A stretch of DNA of 64,000 nucleotides from Engraulis encrasicolus. Its lineage: Eukaryota > Chordata > Actinopteri > Clupeiformes > Engraulidae. The notes under the pieces are model-generated. The model had not been told where the DNA came from. It did no database searches and saw only the letters and a list, made by a program, of their open reading frames with translations. The stretch lies in contig NC_085857.1 of assembly GCF_034702125.1 (NCBI RefSeq), positions 60,195,814 through 60,259,813 on the forward strand. Reading direction: 5' to 3'. Made by a program: the position numbers and the translations under genes. Positions within the stretch are counted from its first letter, which is position 1, and the number at the start of each line of letters is the position of its first letter. Below are positions 13,595-24,525 of this stretch, one piece after another.

Positions 13595-14872
13595 CCCTCA
13601 AGCGACCGGCCTGTTTTTGCGACTAATCTGACCGAGCGGGGTCATTTATGACCCCAAGGAGTTTATATAGAAATACCACTATATAAATTGTTTTTTAGGG
13701 TTCATTCAAATTTATTTACATCTTGCACATACTTGTCCCTCATCTAAAGCAAAAAAATGTGAATTTGAAGATTTAATTGTTTTGCTAAAAAATAGTCAAA
13801 CTTACATACGTATATGCTAAATATGATGTATGCCCTCATTTGCATATGTAAACATCAAAATACAAAAAACATCCAATACATTTTTTTCTTCTCTCATCAT
13901 CAGTGATCAACTGAGAAAGTTTCATGGTGATATCTATCATTTAATTTTTAGCCTATTCACTTGTAGTAGTCTGACCATAATAATACAGTATATTTCTGCT
14001 AATTATGGAAATTGCTCAAAGTGAAACTTTGAGAAACCAAGCTAAATTCTATCCATTAGGCCCATAGATGACATTTCTGCAATAAAACTTTATGATACTC
14101 AACATTTCTGGGTTCATGAAATCACAAGATCAGAGAATATGGTAATTTACATAGAAAAAAACATGTCTCAAACCTTATGCACACTCAAAATTTCACTGAA
14201 ACTTTTTCTGGACATTGTAGCTGTGAAAAGGTGTCTTCCACATATATAAGAGCAAAGAAATGATTCAACTGATGCTTCAGCCTTTGTATAGCCATAAAAT
14301 AAGGAAAATTCTAAAAACGCCATTGATTTCTACACTGATGACTTGTTTCCTCCCTCTTTTTTCATCAGGATGACTTCCATTTCATATTCTCATCATGTGT
14401 CTAGGACCACTGTGCCATGATATCAACAAATATTGAGCAATAACAGAGGAAATGCTACCTGGGTGCCCTCACAATATGCTTTGTTGGCTATCGCAGGGGT
14501 GCCCTATTTATTTATATAATATATTATACTTTAATACTATAAATGTTTATATTGTGAATATTTTAGGTCTGCTGACCATGGCCTGCCCAAAGACACAAAA
14601 TACAAAAATCAGAGTTTGAAAATTGCAACAACAATGGACATTATAATGTTGAGTATCTCATGGATACTCTTGGGGTCATAAATGACCCCAGAGGTGTTCT
14701 GATTATAAATCCTACATAGATGTTCCAAATCTCACAAAAATCATTCACAACATGCACAACATATGTATTGTTAAACTCCTAGAAGGACAAGTTTTTCTGA
14801 TGAAAATTGCCGGAATGGTGTATGAAAATATGTGCCCGGGGTCATAAATGACCCCAGTCGGTCGCTTTAGGG
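13595..14872. mobile_element. piggyBac-type MITE, family A (copy 1)
   Basis: Flanked by TTAA at 13591-13594 and 14873-14876. Termini CCCTCAAGCGACCGG (left) and CGGTCGCTTTAGGG (right) are inverted repeats. Just inside each end is the palindrome GGGGTCATTTATGACCCC (13638-13655 and about 14838-14855), with a third internal copy at about 14674. The rest is AT-rich with no coding capacity. A near full-length copy in opposite orientation is at 54323-55579 and a truncated copy at about 25126-25525. Confidence 0.85.
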
Positions 14873-14876
14873 TTAA

Positions 14877-15197
14877 AAAAGACCTCCACAGGCAGTGAGG
14901 TCACATGGAAAGATGTCACATACAATGATAGTTTTAGCCAATAGCAATCAGCACCAGTGATTCATAACTATCCCCTGGAGGCTTATTGGGAAATTAACCT
15001 TTATTGCCTCCTACAAACTAAGAGAGAGTTGTTCCTTCATGGATAAAACAATGCATGGACATCCAAATGCAATGTATCAGATTGGGGGCAATATTCAGAT
15101 TCCTTCAGTGGGTGGTGTGGGTTCAGTTCAAGTATATGCAAAAACACAAGTTTCCAAAAAAAGGTAGTTCAAGTTTATTCCAGTGGTGGGCTAATGA
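14877..15197. other. Intron 2 sequence, nothing recognised
   Basis: No coding or repeat structure recognised. At 15198 a TTAA followed by CCCTTGTTAGATGTTCGGG and the palindrome CGGGTCATTTTGACCCG resembles the left end of a second piggyBac-type family (compare 41552). A related palindrome, CGGGTCAAAATGACCCG, occurs at about 18682, but its flank does not form a matching terminus. Confidence 0.45.
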
Positions 15198-15400
15198 TTA
15201 ACCCTTGTTAGATGTTCGGGTCATTTTGACCCGTTTTATTATTTTTTTTGCTTGAGAAAAAAAGTATCAGTAATTGTTCTTTCACACTGAGATTCACTGG
15301 CTTTGGCTCATTTTCTGTGGGCAACTTGTGGATTCCCGGGTCTTTAACCCTCTGGAATCTATGGCCTCTTTACTGTTTGTTGTGTACTGTATGTTGACTA

Positions 15401-15985
15401 CAGTATATCACGAAAGTGAGTACACCCCTGCAGTTTTGGCAGAGTTGTGAGTATATCTTTTCATAGGAAAGCATAAAAAAATCACTTTAATGTTTAGTGA
15501 CCTTTTAACAACATATGTAACCACTTCAATTCCTTGTTTACTCAGAAAAAAAACAAAATACAGCCACTAAGGTTTCAACATGTACCCACAAAAGTGAGTA
15601 CACCCCAGATTAAAATCCAGTAGAGAAGGGGCCGTGTTGGCTCGAATCGTCTCAAAATGAAAAGAGATTAAAAGGGAGGTCATCGGTGTGCGTTTCAACC
15701 TTTCTTTTCATTGAACTTCTACATTTCGAGTGTACATCTGGCTTAAATAGATTGGTGTGAGATTTGAATGCAATCCTATGGAGAATATCATGATCTGCTT
15801 CAGTAGTCACAGTGCATGTTGACATGCATGTTTCTTTTAGATGTATTTCAGATTGCCAATGTTGACAGCATTCATGCATCCCCAAACCAAGTCAGTTCCA
15901 CTACCATGCTTGGCTATTGAGAGGTTTCACTTTTTTGTAAAACTGACTTGTTTACCACCACACATGCTTGACACCATCTAAACCA
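15401..15985. mobile_element. Tc1/mariner-type long-TIR element, one arm only
   Basis: Starts at a TA with CAGTATATCACGAAAGTGAG and the words GTGAGTACACCCC (15417 and 15594), characteristic of a Tc1/mariner family. Internal words (AAGGGGCCGTGTTGGC, CACATGCTTGACACCATC) match the longer copy at 62279-63320. The right arm is missing; sequence after 15985 belongs to something else. No transposase frame remains. Confidence 0.6.
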
Positions 15986-15989
15986 TCTA

Positions 15990-17800
15990 GGCAAAGGGGT
16001 ACTCGGGGCCCTAGGGCATTTGGGGGTGGGGGGGTGGGGGGGGGGGTTGGGGGGCTCCTGACGGGGCAACCACGGCGCCAGAATTTCTGTTTCGGATGGG
16101 CCAGATCATTTTTGGATGGCACTTCAGTCATTGTCACATAGCCTACCAATACAACATAATGTCACATGGAAACATAATGGAACAAACAAGTCACCTTAGA
16201 CAGTGTTGTGGCTATGCAGGGCAACACATGCATGAAGGGCAATGAATGCATTAAGAGCATGCATACACCAGCATTTTCGGTGAGGAAATCTAGTTATTAT
16301 GATAACTAGTCCCTCCAGTTCATTTTATGAAACTTTATGAAGAAAGACCTGGGAAAATATAGCCCATTCCATTCAGTAGGCTCATCATTTTTCATGAAGT
16401 AGGCTAATTGAATGTTCAGTTGTTTAACCTGGTCTATCTCAAATGAAAGTAGGCCTATATGGCCCAATCAGGTTTTTTTTTTTTTACCCTACCACGAAAA
16501 TCATGATCTGTATTGACAATCACAAAGAATGGTCTAATCTTAGTTTCCAACCACTTTGAGAATCTAACCGAGGGTGCTCCATTTGTGCAAAACGAAATAT
16601 TGAGTCATAAAACAATAACCTACAGTCCAGAAACTCAAGGATGAGAAACGAATGAGCAGGCACGGTGGGGTTGGGGGAACGTGATAGGGTCCTATTGGTA
16701 AGCAAGAAGTCTGTAAACAAGCCAAGGGGGCTCTCCCCGACTATATTTTTTTCGTATTGCATCCATCACGCACTTGAAAATACAATCCAAATGTTTGTGT
16801 TATTAGTAATACCGCAGCAAACACGAATAGGCAGCGACCAAGGATCACTGAACAACTCTACGTTACTCCGCGGTTGACAACTGTGTCAATTATAGGGACC
16901 AATATCCCGGTGCCCTTACCTTGAGTTGTCTTGACCGCAGAATGTATCCCAGAATGTATCCCAGCCTCTAACTGTAATCCACGCGTTTCCACACTCATGG
17001 TCCAAAATTCCAATGTGTAACCCACATAGTAATAGCAAGAAAGGGACTTGTGCTACAATTTAGCTATACCACTCAGCGCACTTGTGACTCCTGTTATCCG
17101 ATAGGCATGACATTGTTCATTCGTTTCTTGCGTTTGTCCACATCCAAATCAGTTCCGTGTCGGAAAAAAAGGCGCCTTATTGAACAAGCGGCGTTTGCCC
17201 AGTGCTTGTTACAGCACGTGGATGTTTTTGAAAACATGTAAACTGTAAATGAAGCATCTCGCTGTCTGTGCGATGTCAACTGGCCAGGGTCAGTTTGGTG
17301 GTTTGGCAGACAGAGAGTAACCGAATGTGTCGTCTTCAAGATTGACTTTTATTATAAAAGCAACTGTCTCCAAAAATGTCATGTAAACTGGCGTCTGCGT
17401 AACATCCAGTGAGAGAGATTATGTCGCTTCATTTTCAGTTTGTGTTTGCGCTGAATATGATGTTTGAACCAATTGGAAAGGGGGCCCCCTCCAGATGGGG
17501 GTACTTTGACTAAATTGTCGATGCGCTCGCTGTTCGGCAATTGACATTTTCACGTTGTCGCTGATGCAAACCTATTGGAAGGGGGCCCCCTCGAGGAAGG
17601 GGGTATTAGGGAGGCGCTGTTGCTTCCCTCGCAGCAGAGCCCTTCATACAGATGACGGTGCCATATTATGAAGCTATTTAAAATGGTCATTGCTGTTGGG
17701 TACATAACCTGTCGTCCTTGGGGGCCCCACCTACTCGGGGGCCCTAGGCAACTGCCTACATTGCTTACCTTAACGCAACGGGCCTGCCTGCAGTAGCCTC
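15990..17800. other. G/C-run-rich repetitive block, unclassified
   Basis: Contains G-runs at 16021-16052 and repeated GGGGGCCCCCT words (17480, 17583, 17722). TACTCGGGGCCCTAGGGC at about 16000 is echoed by TACTCGGGGGCCCTAGG at about 17733, so the two borders look related, but as direct copies. TTGCTTACCTTAACGCAACGG at about 17760 resembles a fish DNA-transposon end. No domain is recognisable in its open frames (for example 17050-17241). Confidence 0.35.
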
Positions 17801-17866
17801 CAAAGTCACACCTATCTCTGTTTACATGTAAAGTACCCAGTGTGTGAGTGGCTATAAAACGGTGTG
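17783..17866 (+). repeat. Dispersed repeat, inverted copy at 20-113
   Basis: CCTGCAGTAGCCTCC, GTCACACCTATCTCTG and AAGTACCCAGTGTGTG are shared in reverse complement with bases 20-113 at high identity. Family unknown. Confidence 0.7.
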
Positions 17867-18297
17867 AACATGTTGATGATACATGTGATTTTGTGGGAAA
17901 ACAAAGACAATGCTCTGCCAGAGCACATGGGAAGTGACAGGGGGATGGGGACCATCAGATGTGCTGCCCACCCATCTCATTAGTATTCAAGTAAAAGATG
18001 ACATGCATAACTTTTTTACACTTTGCACGGAAACAACAAAACATTTCTAAATTCTCTTTGTACTTTCATGCAGCCAACACTTTTGTTTACAAGGTTGAAA
18101 CTTCAAAAGTCTTGGCTAAATATATTTATATTATGTTTTCTTGTACTGTTTGAAGACCTCTGAAACTGTGTCTTTTGTACAGTTTGTACAGCTGTCAAAA
18201 TAATCATGTTATTATCGTGTTAACTCAACCCCATTTTAACGGCGATAATTTTTTTATCGCGAGATTAACGCTAGATGTGACCCTGTGACATAGAGAG

Positions 18298-18401
18298 CTT
18301 CTACTTGGCAGCTTCTACTTGGAGAGCTGCTACTTGGCACCTTAAATTCCCTCGGGATCAATAAATGATAATCTACTCTACTCTACTGTACTGTACTGAC
18401 C
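18298..18401 (+). mobile_element. SINE/LINE 3'-tail fragment
   Basis: Three copies of a CTTCTACTTGG-type word are followed by TCCCTCGGGATCAATAAA and a (CTACT)n/(TACTG)n tail. This is the typical 3' terminus of fish L2-mobilised elements. No 5' part is recognisable. Confidence 0.5.
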
Positions 18402-18714
18402 ACATGTTGAGTAGGCAAGGCAGAGGGTGAATGATGTGGAAAAAGGAGTGCAGATATTGTTTGGTCCTTCAGTTGTGCATCAATGTTTCAACCTTTTGTG
18501 ATAAGAGCACTGGTGGCTTAAGGATACGGTGAAGAAAGAGAGTAAACTCAATCTAAGATCTCGGATTATCTCTCTCAAAAACATACAGTATATACACAGA
18601 AATTCAAAAGCATGATGAAGGGACCATGAGGGTGAATATGAGCTATGATTTTTTCCTTTTAAAATTATTTTTCTATATACCCGGGTCAAAATGACCCGAA
18701 AGCCTTCTATGTAA

Positions 18715-19060
18715 CAAAAACACGAACATGTTACAAGGCTTAAGGACATGGGCTTTAGATCAGAGGGTTGCAGGCTCAAATACCACCCTTCCACTCCCTA
18801 TCTCACTCCGCCCTTCCACTCCCTATCTCACCCCACACTGCTCGAGGGACTGTAACCAATACCCTGTACTGATAATAACTGTAAGTCACTTTGGATAAAC
18901 AAAGCATCATAGTAATGTCCGCTAATGTCATGTAGTGTAATGTAATGTCATGCCTGTGTACAAGGGGTCTGTGTAATGTAGTGTAATGTAATGTTATGTA
19001 CTGTAATGTAATTGTATTATAATTGTATTGTAATACAATGTTATGCAATGTAATGTGTGT
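18715..19060 (+). mobile_element. tRNA-derived SINE with (TAATG)n tail, abutting exon 3
   Basis: A degenerate Pol III box B (GGTTGCAGGCTCAAAT, about 18766) is followed by a duplicated CCCTTCCACTCCCTATCTCA segment (about 18785 and 18811). A 3' region ACTGTAAGTCACTTTGGATA and a long TGTAATG-rich tail run up to 19055. The tail ends only a few bases before the acceptor of exon 3, so the SINE tail supplies the immediate 3' splice-site context. Confidence 0.65.
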
Positions 19061-19066
19061 GTCCAG

Positions 19067-19359
19067 GGGGGTGTGTCTGCTGAGGAGATGGCAGAACGTC
19101 GTCGCACCATCTGTGGCCTGCCCACCGGCCTCATAACCATGGCGACCTGTCAAGAAGGGATGGGACCAAGGGATGACGTCATCGCTAGAAGCCGCCCCCC
19201 CTCCGACAGCCCACCAATCAGCACCATCCTACGCCGGCCCAAACACCGCCTCCACGCAGAGCATCAGTCCACTCCCACCGGCTCTACCCAGGAACCAATC
19301 AGAACGTCTGACACCGGGGATGCAGCCAATGGCCATGCAGGAGAGATGAGCCCCTTCAG
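19067..19359 (+). CDS. CASKIN-like gene, exon 3 of the window
   Basis: Acceptor TGTGTGTCCAG precedes 19067 and donor GTCAGA follows 19359. It opens in phase 0 with GGVSAEEMAERRRTICGLP and closes with MSPF plus AG. Together with the G at 27314 these two bases make Arg. It encodes 97 complete codons of basic, Pro/Ser-rich linker, including RRRTICGLPTG, which parallels an RRRTLSEP-like phospho-site motif I recall in CASKIN1, and SRPPSDSPPISTILRRP. The upstream polypyrimidine tract is almost absent (TAATG repeats instead), so the acceptor is weak and could be skipped. Length 293 bp is not a multiple of 3, so skipping would shift frame. Confidence 0.8.
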
Positions 19360-19602
19360 GTCAGAACAAAGTGTGGAGAGGCAGCCTTTAGCTCTTAAAC
19401 CGCAAAGCTTTCTAGTTCAACAGCCATGTTTTATAATGGGTGTCAATGGGATGAAAGACTATAAAAAGAATGAATGAAGGGCAATCTAATCCATCAAAGA
19501 CTCAGTTTTTAATTGTTAAGAATCTTCTGGAGTGGCAAAATAATCTTTGAGAATAAAGCATTATGGTTGGAAAAGCTGAGGCTTTTGTTTTTCCATATTT
19601 AA

Positions 19603-20414
19603 AGTGGTGGTTCGCTATTTTAGACATTAAGCCCTGTTTGTGTGACTTCTGAGGTGAAGTAGAGATGTTCTCATCACAATTTTGACATTTGGTGCTGAAC
19701 GGAGCATTTGAGTATCCAAGACTGCAGCCCCCCCACCTTTACATTGACTCCAATAGAGCACTCAAGCAATCGATAATGAAATGGCATTAAACTTTCGTTC
19801 GAGAAGACATGGAACTCACCGTGTGGTCAGTGGTAGACAGCGATAAATTGACCCGAAAATTGCAGCGAAATAAGCCTTCTAACTGTTGTTTAGCATTTGG
19901 CGGACCTATTTTTCCCCAGACGCCGTTGAATAGCAGTAGACATCCAGCCAGTAGGTAGCGATAGTGTGTTGTTTGTGTAGACATCAAGGAGCGAGGTAGA
20001 ACGGCTATCTTTGAGCGGGACTGGCTATAAAACTACAGCTTGCATACAAACCATAGATAGTAACGTAAACAAACGCACCCCTATTTCCGGTTGCGCGGAG
20101 TAATACTAGTCAAACCAATACAATCAATGAAGACGGACAATAATGATAATATATCTTCTCTGGAAACGTATTTCGTGGTGATTTTCGAGCCAACGTATCG
20201 AGTTTCATGTCTCTGCAAACGAAAGTTTAATGCCAGTTTATGATCGATTGCTTGAGTGCTTCATTGGAGTCAATGTAAAGGTGGGGGGGCTGCAGTCTTG
20301 AATACCCAAATGCTCTGTTCAGCACCAAATGTCAAAATTGTGATGAGAACATCTCTACTTCACCCCAGAAGTCACACAAACAGGGCTTAATGTCTAAAAT
20401 AGCGAACCACCACT
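19603..20414. mobile_element. TTAA-flanked MITE with ~200-bp inverted arms
   Basis: Flanked by TTAA at 19599-19602 and 20415-20418. The ends AGTGGTGGTTCGCTATTTTA and TAAAATAGCGAACCACCACT are perfect inverted repeats, and homology continues inward for about 200 bp (CATTAAGCCCTGTTTGTGTG; TTTTGACATTTGGTGCTGAA). TTAA targets point to piggyBac-type mobilisation. No coding capacity. Confidence 0.78.
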
Positions 20415-20418
20415 TTAA

Positions 20419-21669
20419 ACAAGACAAATTCACGATATCATTTTCATTAACACTTAATTAAAATAGCGCAGATAGCTACTCAACATAGAGACCTTTTTCC
20501 TTTCTGGTTAATAGCCGCAGGGTCCGCGACACAATTCCACACTCAGCTTATTGGTAGTCGGCGTCAGTCAGGTAATCAGAGATAGGCTGTGCAATGCGCA
20601 GATTATCCAAAATGCTTTTGTGACGGCAATATCTAACCTGCAGCTGCCTCATCAAATCGCGGTTCATTTTCTGCCTCCAAGTTTTCTGTCGGACTGAAAC
20701 CGAACGTGACCAATGGCAGATTGATGAGTTAGTGGTGCGCTGTCTATCAGTACCATGCTGACATAAAACGTCCGATAAGCATTCATTTCGTGCCAAGGGT
20801 AAAACTCTTAGTGGTTTTATAAGAACAAGACAATCTCTTGCCCTAGCCATTAGGCTGTGTTGTTGCATTGTTGAGAGGGATAATTGTAAAATAGGCACCG
20901 CTTTCAAAAGGCACCGCTCTCCTGCGCAAACATGATAATTCATTGACAGCATCCAGAACTTAGGCTACAGGTTGTTTGTCAAATCTGCGTTCATTTCCCG
21001 CACTTTAGTTTCAACTGATGCTGTCAGGTGAGCAGAGAGAACCAAAACGTAGGCTAACTGATGAGAGGGTAAAAACTTAACACAAACAAAAGCAGGACAA
21101 CGAGTCGCGATTGACTGTCCCCACCGCACTGACATTGACAGTTGATAGACGTGCAACATTCATCACAAAACGTGGGCGGATACAATCTACAAATTGATAT
21201 GGACAAAACAATCTCTTGACTCCTCCATCATGACTGTTGTGGCATTGCTGTGCAGGATAATGGCCGAATCATTCAGTTATTAAGAAACATTATTGTGGCG
21301 CTATTTAGTCTAGTCCGCGGAAATAGGAGGACCTCCCTTTTTAAAGCATTATTTTTTTATAACAAAAACCCCGTCTTATAGGCCTATTCGGGCCAAAACT
21401 GTATATGACCTGAAAATACAATTAAGGCAATTCTGCTATTCAATTTACCAACATCTGAGTGAAGACAGTGGCCAAAAGGTTGATTGCTTTCACATTTGCC
21501 CCACAATCTGTGGTTATATTTCTTTTAATCCCCACGAAGCAAGTTATTCTGTCAGCCCTGATGCAATTGCTTCGGCAGTATGGTCGTCGGGAAAGTAGGC
21601 CTATTACGTTTGGAGGATTCTGCTTGTTAGCCTACCATTTGATAGCGTTTGAAAATGCAATGTCATTGA
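20419..21669. other. Intron 3 sequence, no gene recognised
   Basis: Open frames on both strands (for example 20548-20952 minus) have no recognisable domain. No repeat termini found. The 3' border is the target site of the gypsy element. Confidence 0.4.
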
Positions 21670-21674
21670 ATGAG

Positions 21675-21922
21675 GGTAATATATTGGCATTTGACATGAA
21701 AGCAGCAAGACACTGGTATGCCTGTTCCCTTATGTCATCACATTGCAGCGCCATCTGGTGGTACTTTGCCATATCATATTGCCTGGATGTGTAACATATT
21801 GTCAGTCTGTCAAATGGAATAAAACAAACCAGTCACGTTCTTAGTCTGTCTCCTGGAGTGATTATTATACTGATATGGATATATTGTCAGTCAGGTAATT
21901 GAGAGAACCCAAAGATATTACA
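21675..21922 (+). repeat. 5' LTR of gypsy element
   Basis: 248 bp, ends GGTAATATATTGGC / AAGATATTACA. It contains AATAAAAC at about 21820 (possible polyadenylation signal). It matches the right LTR, which has the same total length once the nested insertion is removed. Confidence 0.9.
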
Positions 21923-22068
21923 GTGGCGACGAGGATGGGATTCTTTTTGGTATGAAAGATATATAGTTTTAGAAACAGTGTTTAAAGGTGTAGTTTAGTG
22001 CGAAGCGACGAAGAAGCTAATCTGAGGGAAAATACCGCTAGCAAGGATAGCTAACCAACGCAAGAAGA

Positions 22069-23347
22069 ATGGCATTATTCATCGGAAACATCGGAGAGTA
22101 TTAAGAAGGCAACGAGGACTTTGAGTCATATCTGGAGAGATTTGAGCAATGGATGATTGTGAATGAACTGTGTGAAGGTAAAAAGGCAAACGTTTTTCTG
22201 TCAGTGATAGGCGCCGAAGCTTATGGACTTTTGAAAAACCTCTGTGTACCAGCCAAGTAGCCTCAGTTATGCTGATATGAGCGGGAAACTGTCATCCCAC
22301 TACAAGCCGAAGCCATTGTTGATCGCCGAAAGGTTTAAATTTCAGAAACGGGACCAGAAAGAAAATGAGTCTGTGTCAGATTATGTGGTGGCATTAAAAC
22401 ATCTATGCACACATTGTGATTTTGGCGCTCACAATGACGCATTGAGGGATCGGTTTGTGAGCGGTTTGAGGGTCGAGGCTATCCAGCGAAGGTTGTTGAC
22501 GGAAGACAAGCTGACGTTTGCGAAGGCATGTGAAGTGGCACAGTCGGTGGAGATGGCGTCGAGAGATAGCATGGAGTTTGCGAGTAGAGTGAGAGGACAA
22601 GCCATAATGAACAAGATCTACCAGAGGGGACCAAGCGAAGGTGCGTGGGAGAACAACCCAGATTGGAGGCGGAAAGCTACGTGCGACGGTGACAGACCGA
22701 GACCAGAACCACACCAGCCCTGCTACCGATGCGGTGGGAACTGCCATCCAGCATCAGTGTGCCGGTACAAGACCGAGGCGTGCCACAAGTGCTCAAAGGT
22801 AGGGCACATTGCAAGAATGTGTAAAACAAAAGTAAGACAGGAAGGCACTGAAGATGACAGACAAAATGAGTCAGGGAATGGACATGATGATGAACTGTTC
22901 GGGTATTATCCCATGAATACTGTGTACGCATTAGGAAATGGACAGAACGACAAAACAGTAACGGTGAAATTAGAAGGAAAGCCAGTCAGCATGCTACTTG
23001 ACACGGGGGCTGCTGTAACACTCGTCCCCGAGAAACTGTTTAGAAAACACCTCGCTCACCTGCCCCTGAAGGAATGCAAAGTGCGACTGTCAACTTTCTC
23101 AGGGGAGAACATTCTGTTATTAGGCCGAGTGACTGTGCATGCCCAGTATGGGAACCAGAGGGACAACTTGCCTCTGGTGATAGTGAAGGGGGAAAGACCT
23201 GTCATCCTGGGCCGTAACTGGCTCACAAGTATCCAGCTAGACTGGGCCAGCATCTTCAGAGTCACACCAAAAAGGGCCAGCAGCGATGGAGAGGCGCTAT
23301 CCAGACTGCCAGGAAGAGGAAAAGAGAGCACAGGTGAGGAGAACTGA
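22069..23347 (+). pseudogene. gypsy gag-protease, broken
   Basis: Gag begins at the ATG at 22069 (MALFIGNIGEY), has one in-frame stop soon after, and is frameshifted near 22250. From there a 367-codon frame continues. It contains a gag capsid-like helical part, a tandem pair of CCHC-like zinc knuckles (CYRCGGNCHPASVCR, then CHKCSKVGHIARMC; the first is atypical) and a retropepsin core LLDTGAAVTLVPEKL with the flap-side segment VILGRNWL. It ends abruptly in GEALSRLPGRG, which resembles the LSRLP motif that normally follows RNase H. The RT-RNase H block therefore looks precisely deleted between protease and this point. Polyprotein would act in particle assembly and maturation; this copy is defective. 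Confidence 0.88.
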
Positions 23348-23461
23348 TCAGTAGTGGATGAGTTTCCAGCACAGGCTGGAGAGAATGCACAGAGCGTTAT
23401 GAAGGACCCTGTGCTGGAGCTGACTTGATCCGGACGGCAAAGTCACATCAACAAGAGACTG

Positions 23462-23824
23462 AAACCGAATCTTGCTCAGGTGGTGCAAGAGAAACAGCAG
23501 AAACAGAAAGAAGACCACGACCAACACACCTCCAAGCTGGGACATCTGGCTGAGGGGGACTCAGTTCTCATACGAAACCTCCGAAGAGGAAGGGAGAGGT
23601 GGGCAAAGGGAACGGTGAGAAAGAGACTGGGACCATTCACCTACCTGGTGTGGAATGGAATGAGCCAACGCTCAGTCCACATCGACCATCTGGTGTACAA
23701 CAGGCCGGCGTCCAGTCCAGAGACATTTGAGTTCCAGGGCGAGCTGCTGCCTGGACTGCGCCAACAATTGCCCTGCAGAAGTCCCGGAGGATTTGGGGAG
23801 GAAAGGGCACACCTGGAGCAGTAG
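23462..23824 (+). pseudogene. gypsy integrase C-terminal fragment
   Basis: The frame carries VQEKQQKQKEDHDQH, LAEGDSVLIRNLRRG, RWAKGTVRKRLGPFTYLV and VHIDHLVYNR, the pattern of the C-terminal region of Ty3/gypsy integrases (SH3-like beta fold before the end of pol). The HHCC finger and DDE core are absent. It ends at the TAG at 23822. The region 23825-24310 is untranslated sequence rich in AAAGAGT words, leading to the purine tract and 3' LTR. Confidence 0.82.
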
Positions 23825-24321
23825 GTGGTAGCCCGTACTCACCTGAAGTTACACTGTTGCCCAGGCTGAAGCGAAAGAGACGCTCAAGACAGATTTGAGA
23901 GAGGGCGCCTCTTAAGCACCTGACCTTGAATTAACAGTTCTTGAGGAACATCGGTTCCTCGATAAAAGAGTTCCAGTAATGTTTTTTTTTTTTAAAAGGA
24001 AACAAAATGTACAAAAGAGTTCCAGATTGTACCAACAAAAAAATTAACTGTTTACCTGTTCAATACCTTGCGAAAAAGAGTATGAAACGGTTGTGTTTAG
24101 TATAACAAGGACAAAAAAAGAGTTCCTGACACGGAAATTAACAAGTGTGTTTATAACATGTGGAAAGAGTGTCTGAGAGTAAATATTAAGAGCCAAGTTT
24201 TTTTTTAATGTAATGAGTTATTCATAGAAATCAGTTAAACGTCTGAATGAATTTTCTAGTACCAAAGAGTAAAGGTAATGAGTTATATGATTTTGGGGGA
24301 AGTTAATAGTAGGGGAAGGAG

Positions 24322-24525
24322 TGTAATATATTGGCATTTGACATGAAAGCAGCAAGACACTGGTATGCCTGTTCCCTTATGTCATCACATTGCAGCGCCA
24401 TCTGGTGGTACTTTGCCACATCATATTGCTCGGATGTGTAACATATTGTCAGTCTGTCAAATGGAATAAAACAAACCAGCCGCGTTCGTAGTCTGTCTCC
24501 TGGAGTGATTATTATACTGATATGG
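24322..24525 (+). repeat. 3' LTR of gypsy element, first part
   Basis: 204 bp matching the start of the 5' LTR; the remaining 44 bp continue at 26511-26554 after the nested insertion. The ATGG at 24522-24525 is duplicated at 26507-26510. Confidence 0.9.

Noticed and set aside
15198..18700. A 3.5 kb piggyBac element between the palindromes at 15215 and 18682
   Set aside because: The right side lacks the CCCTTGT-type terminus and TTAA expected from the left end.
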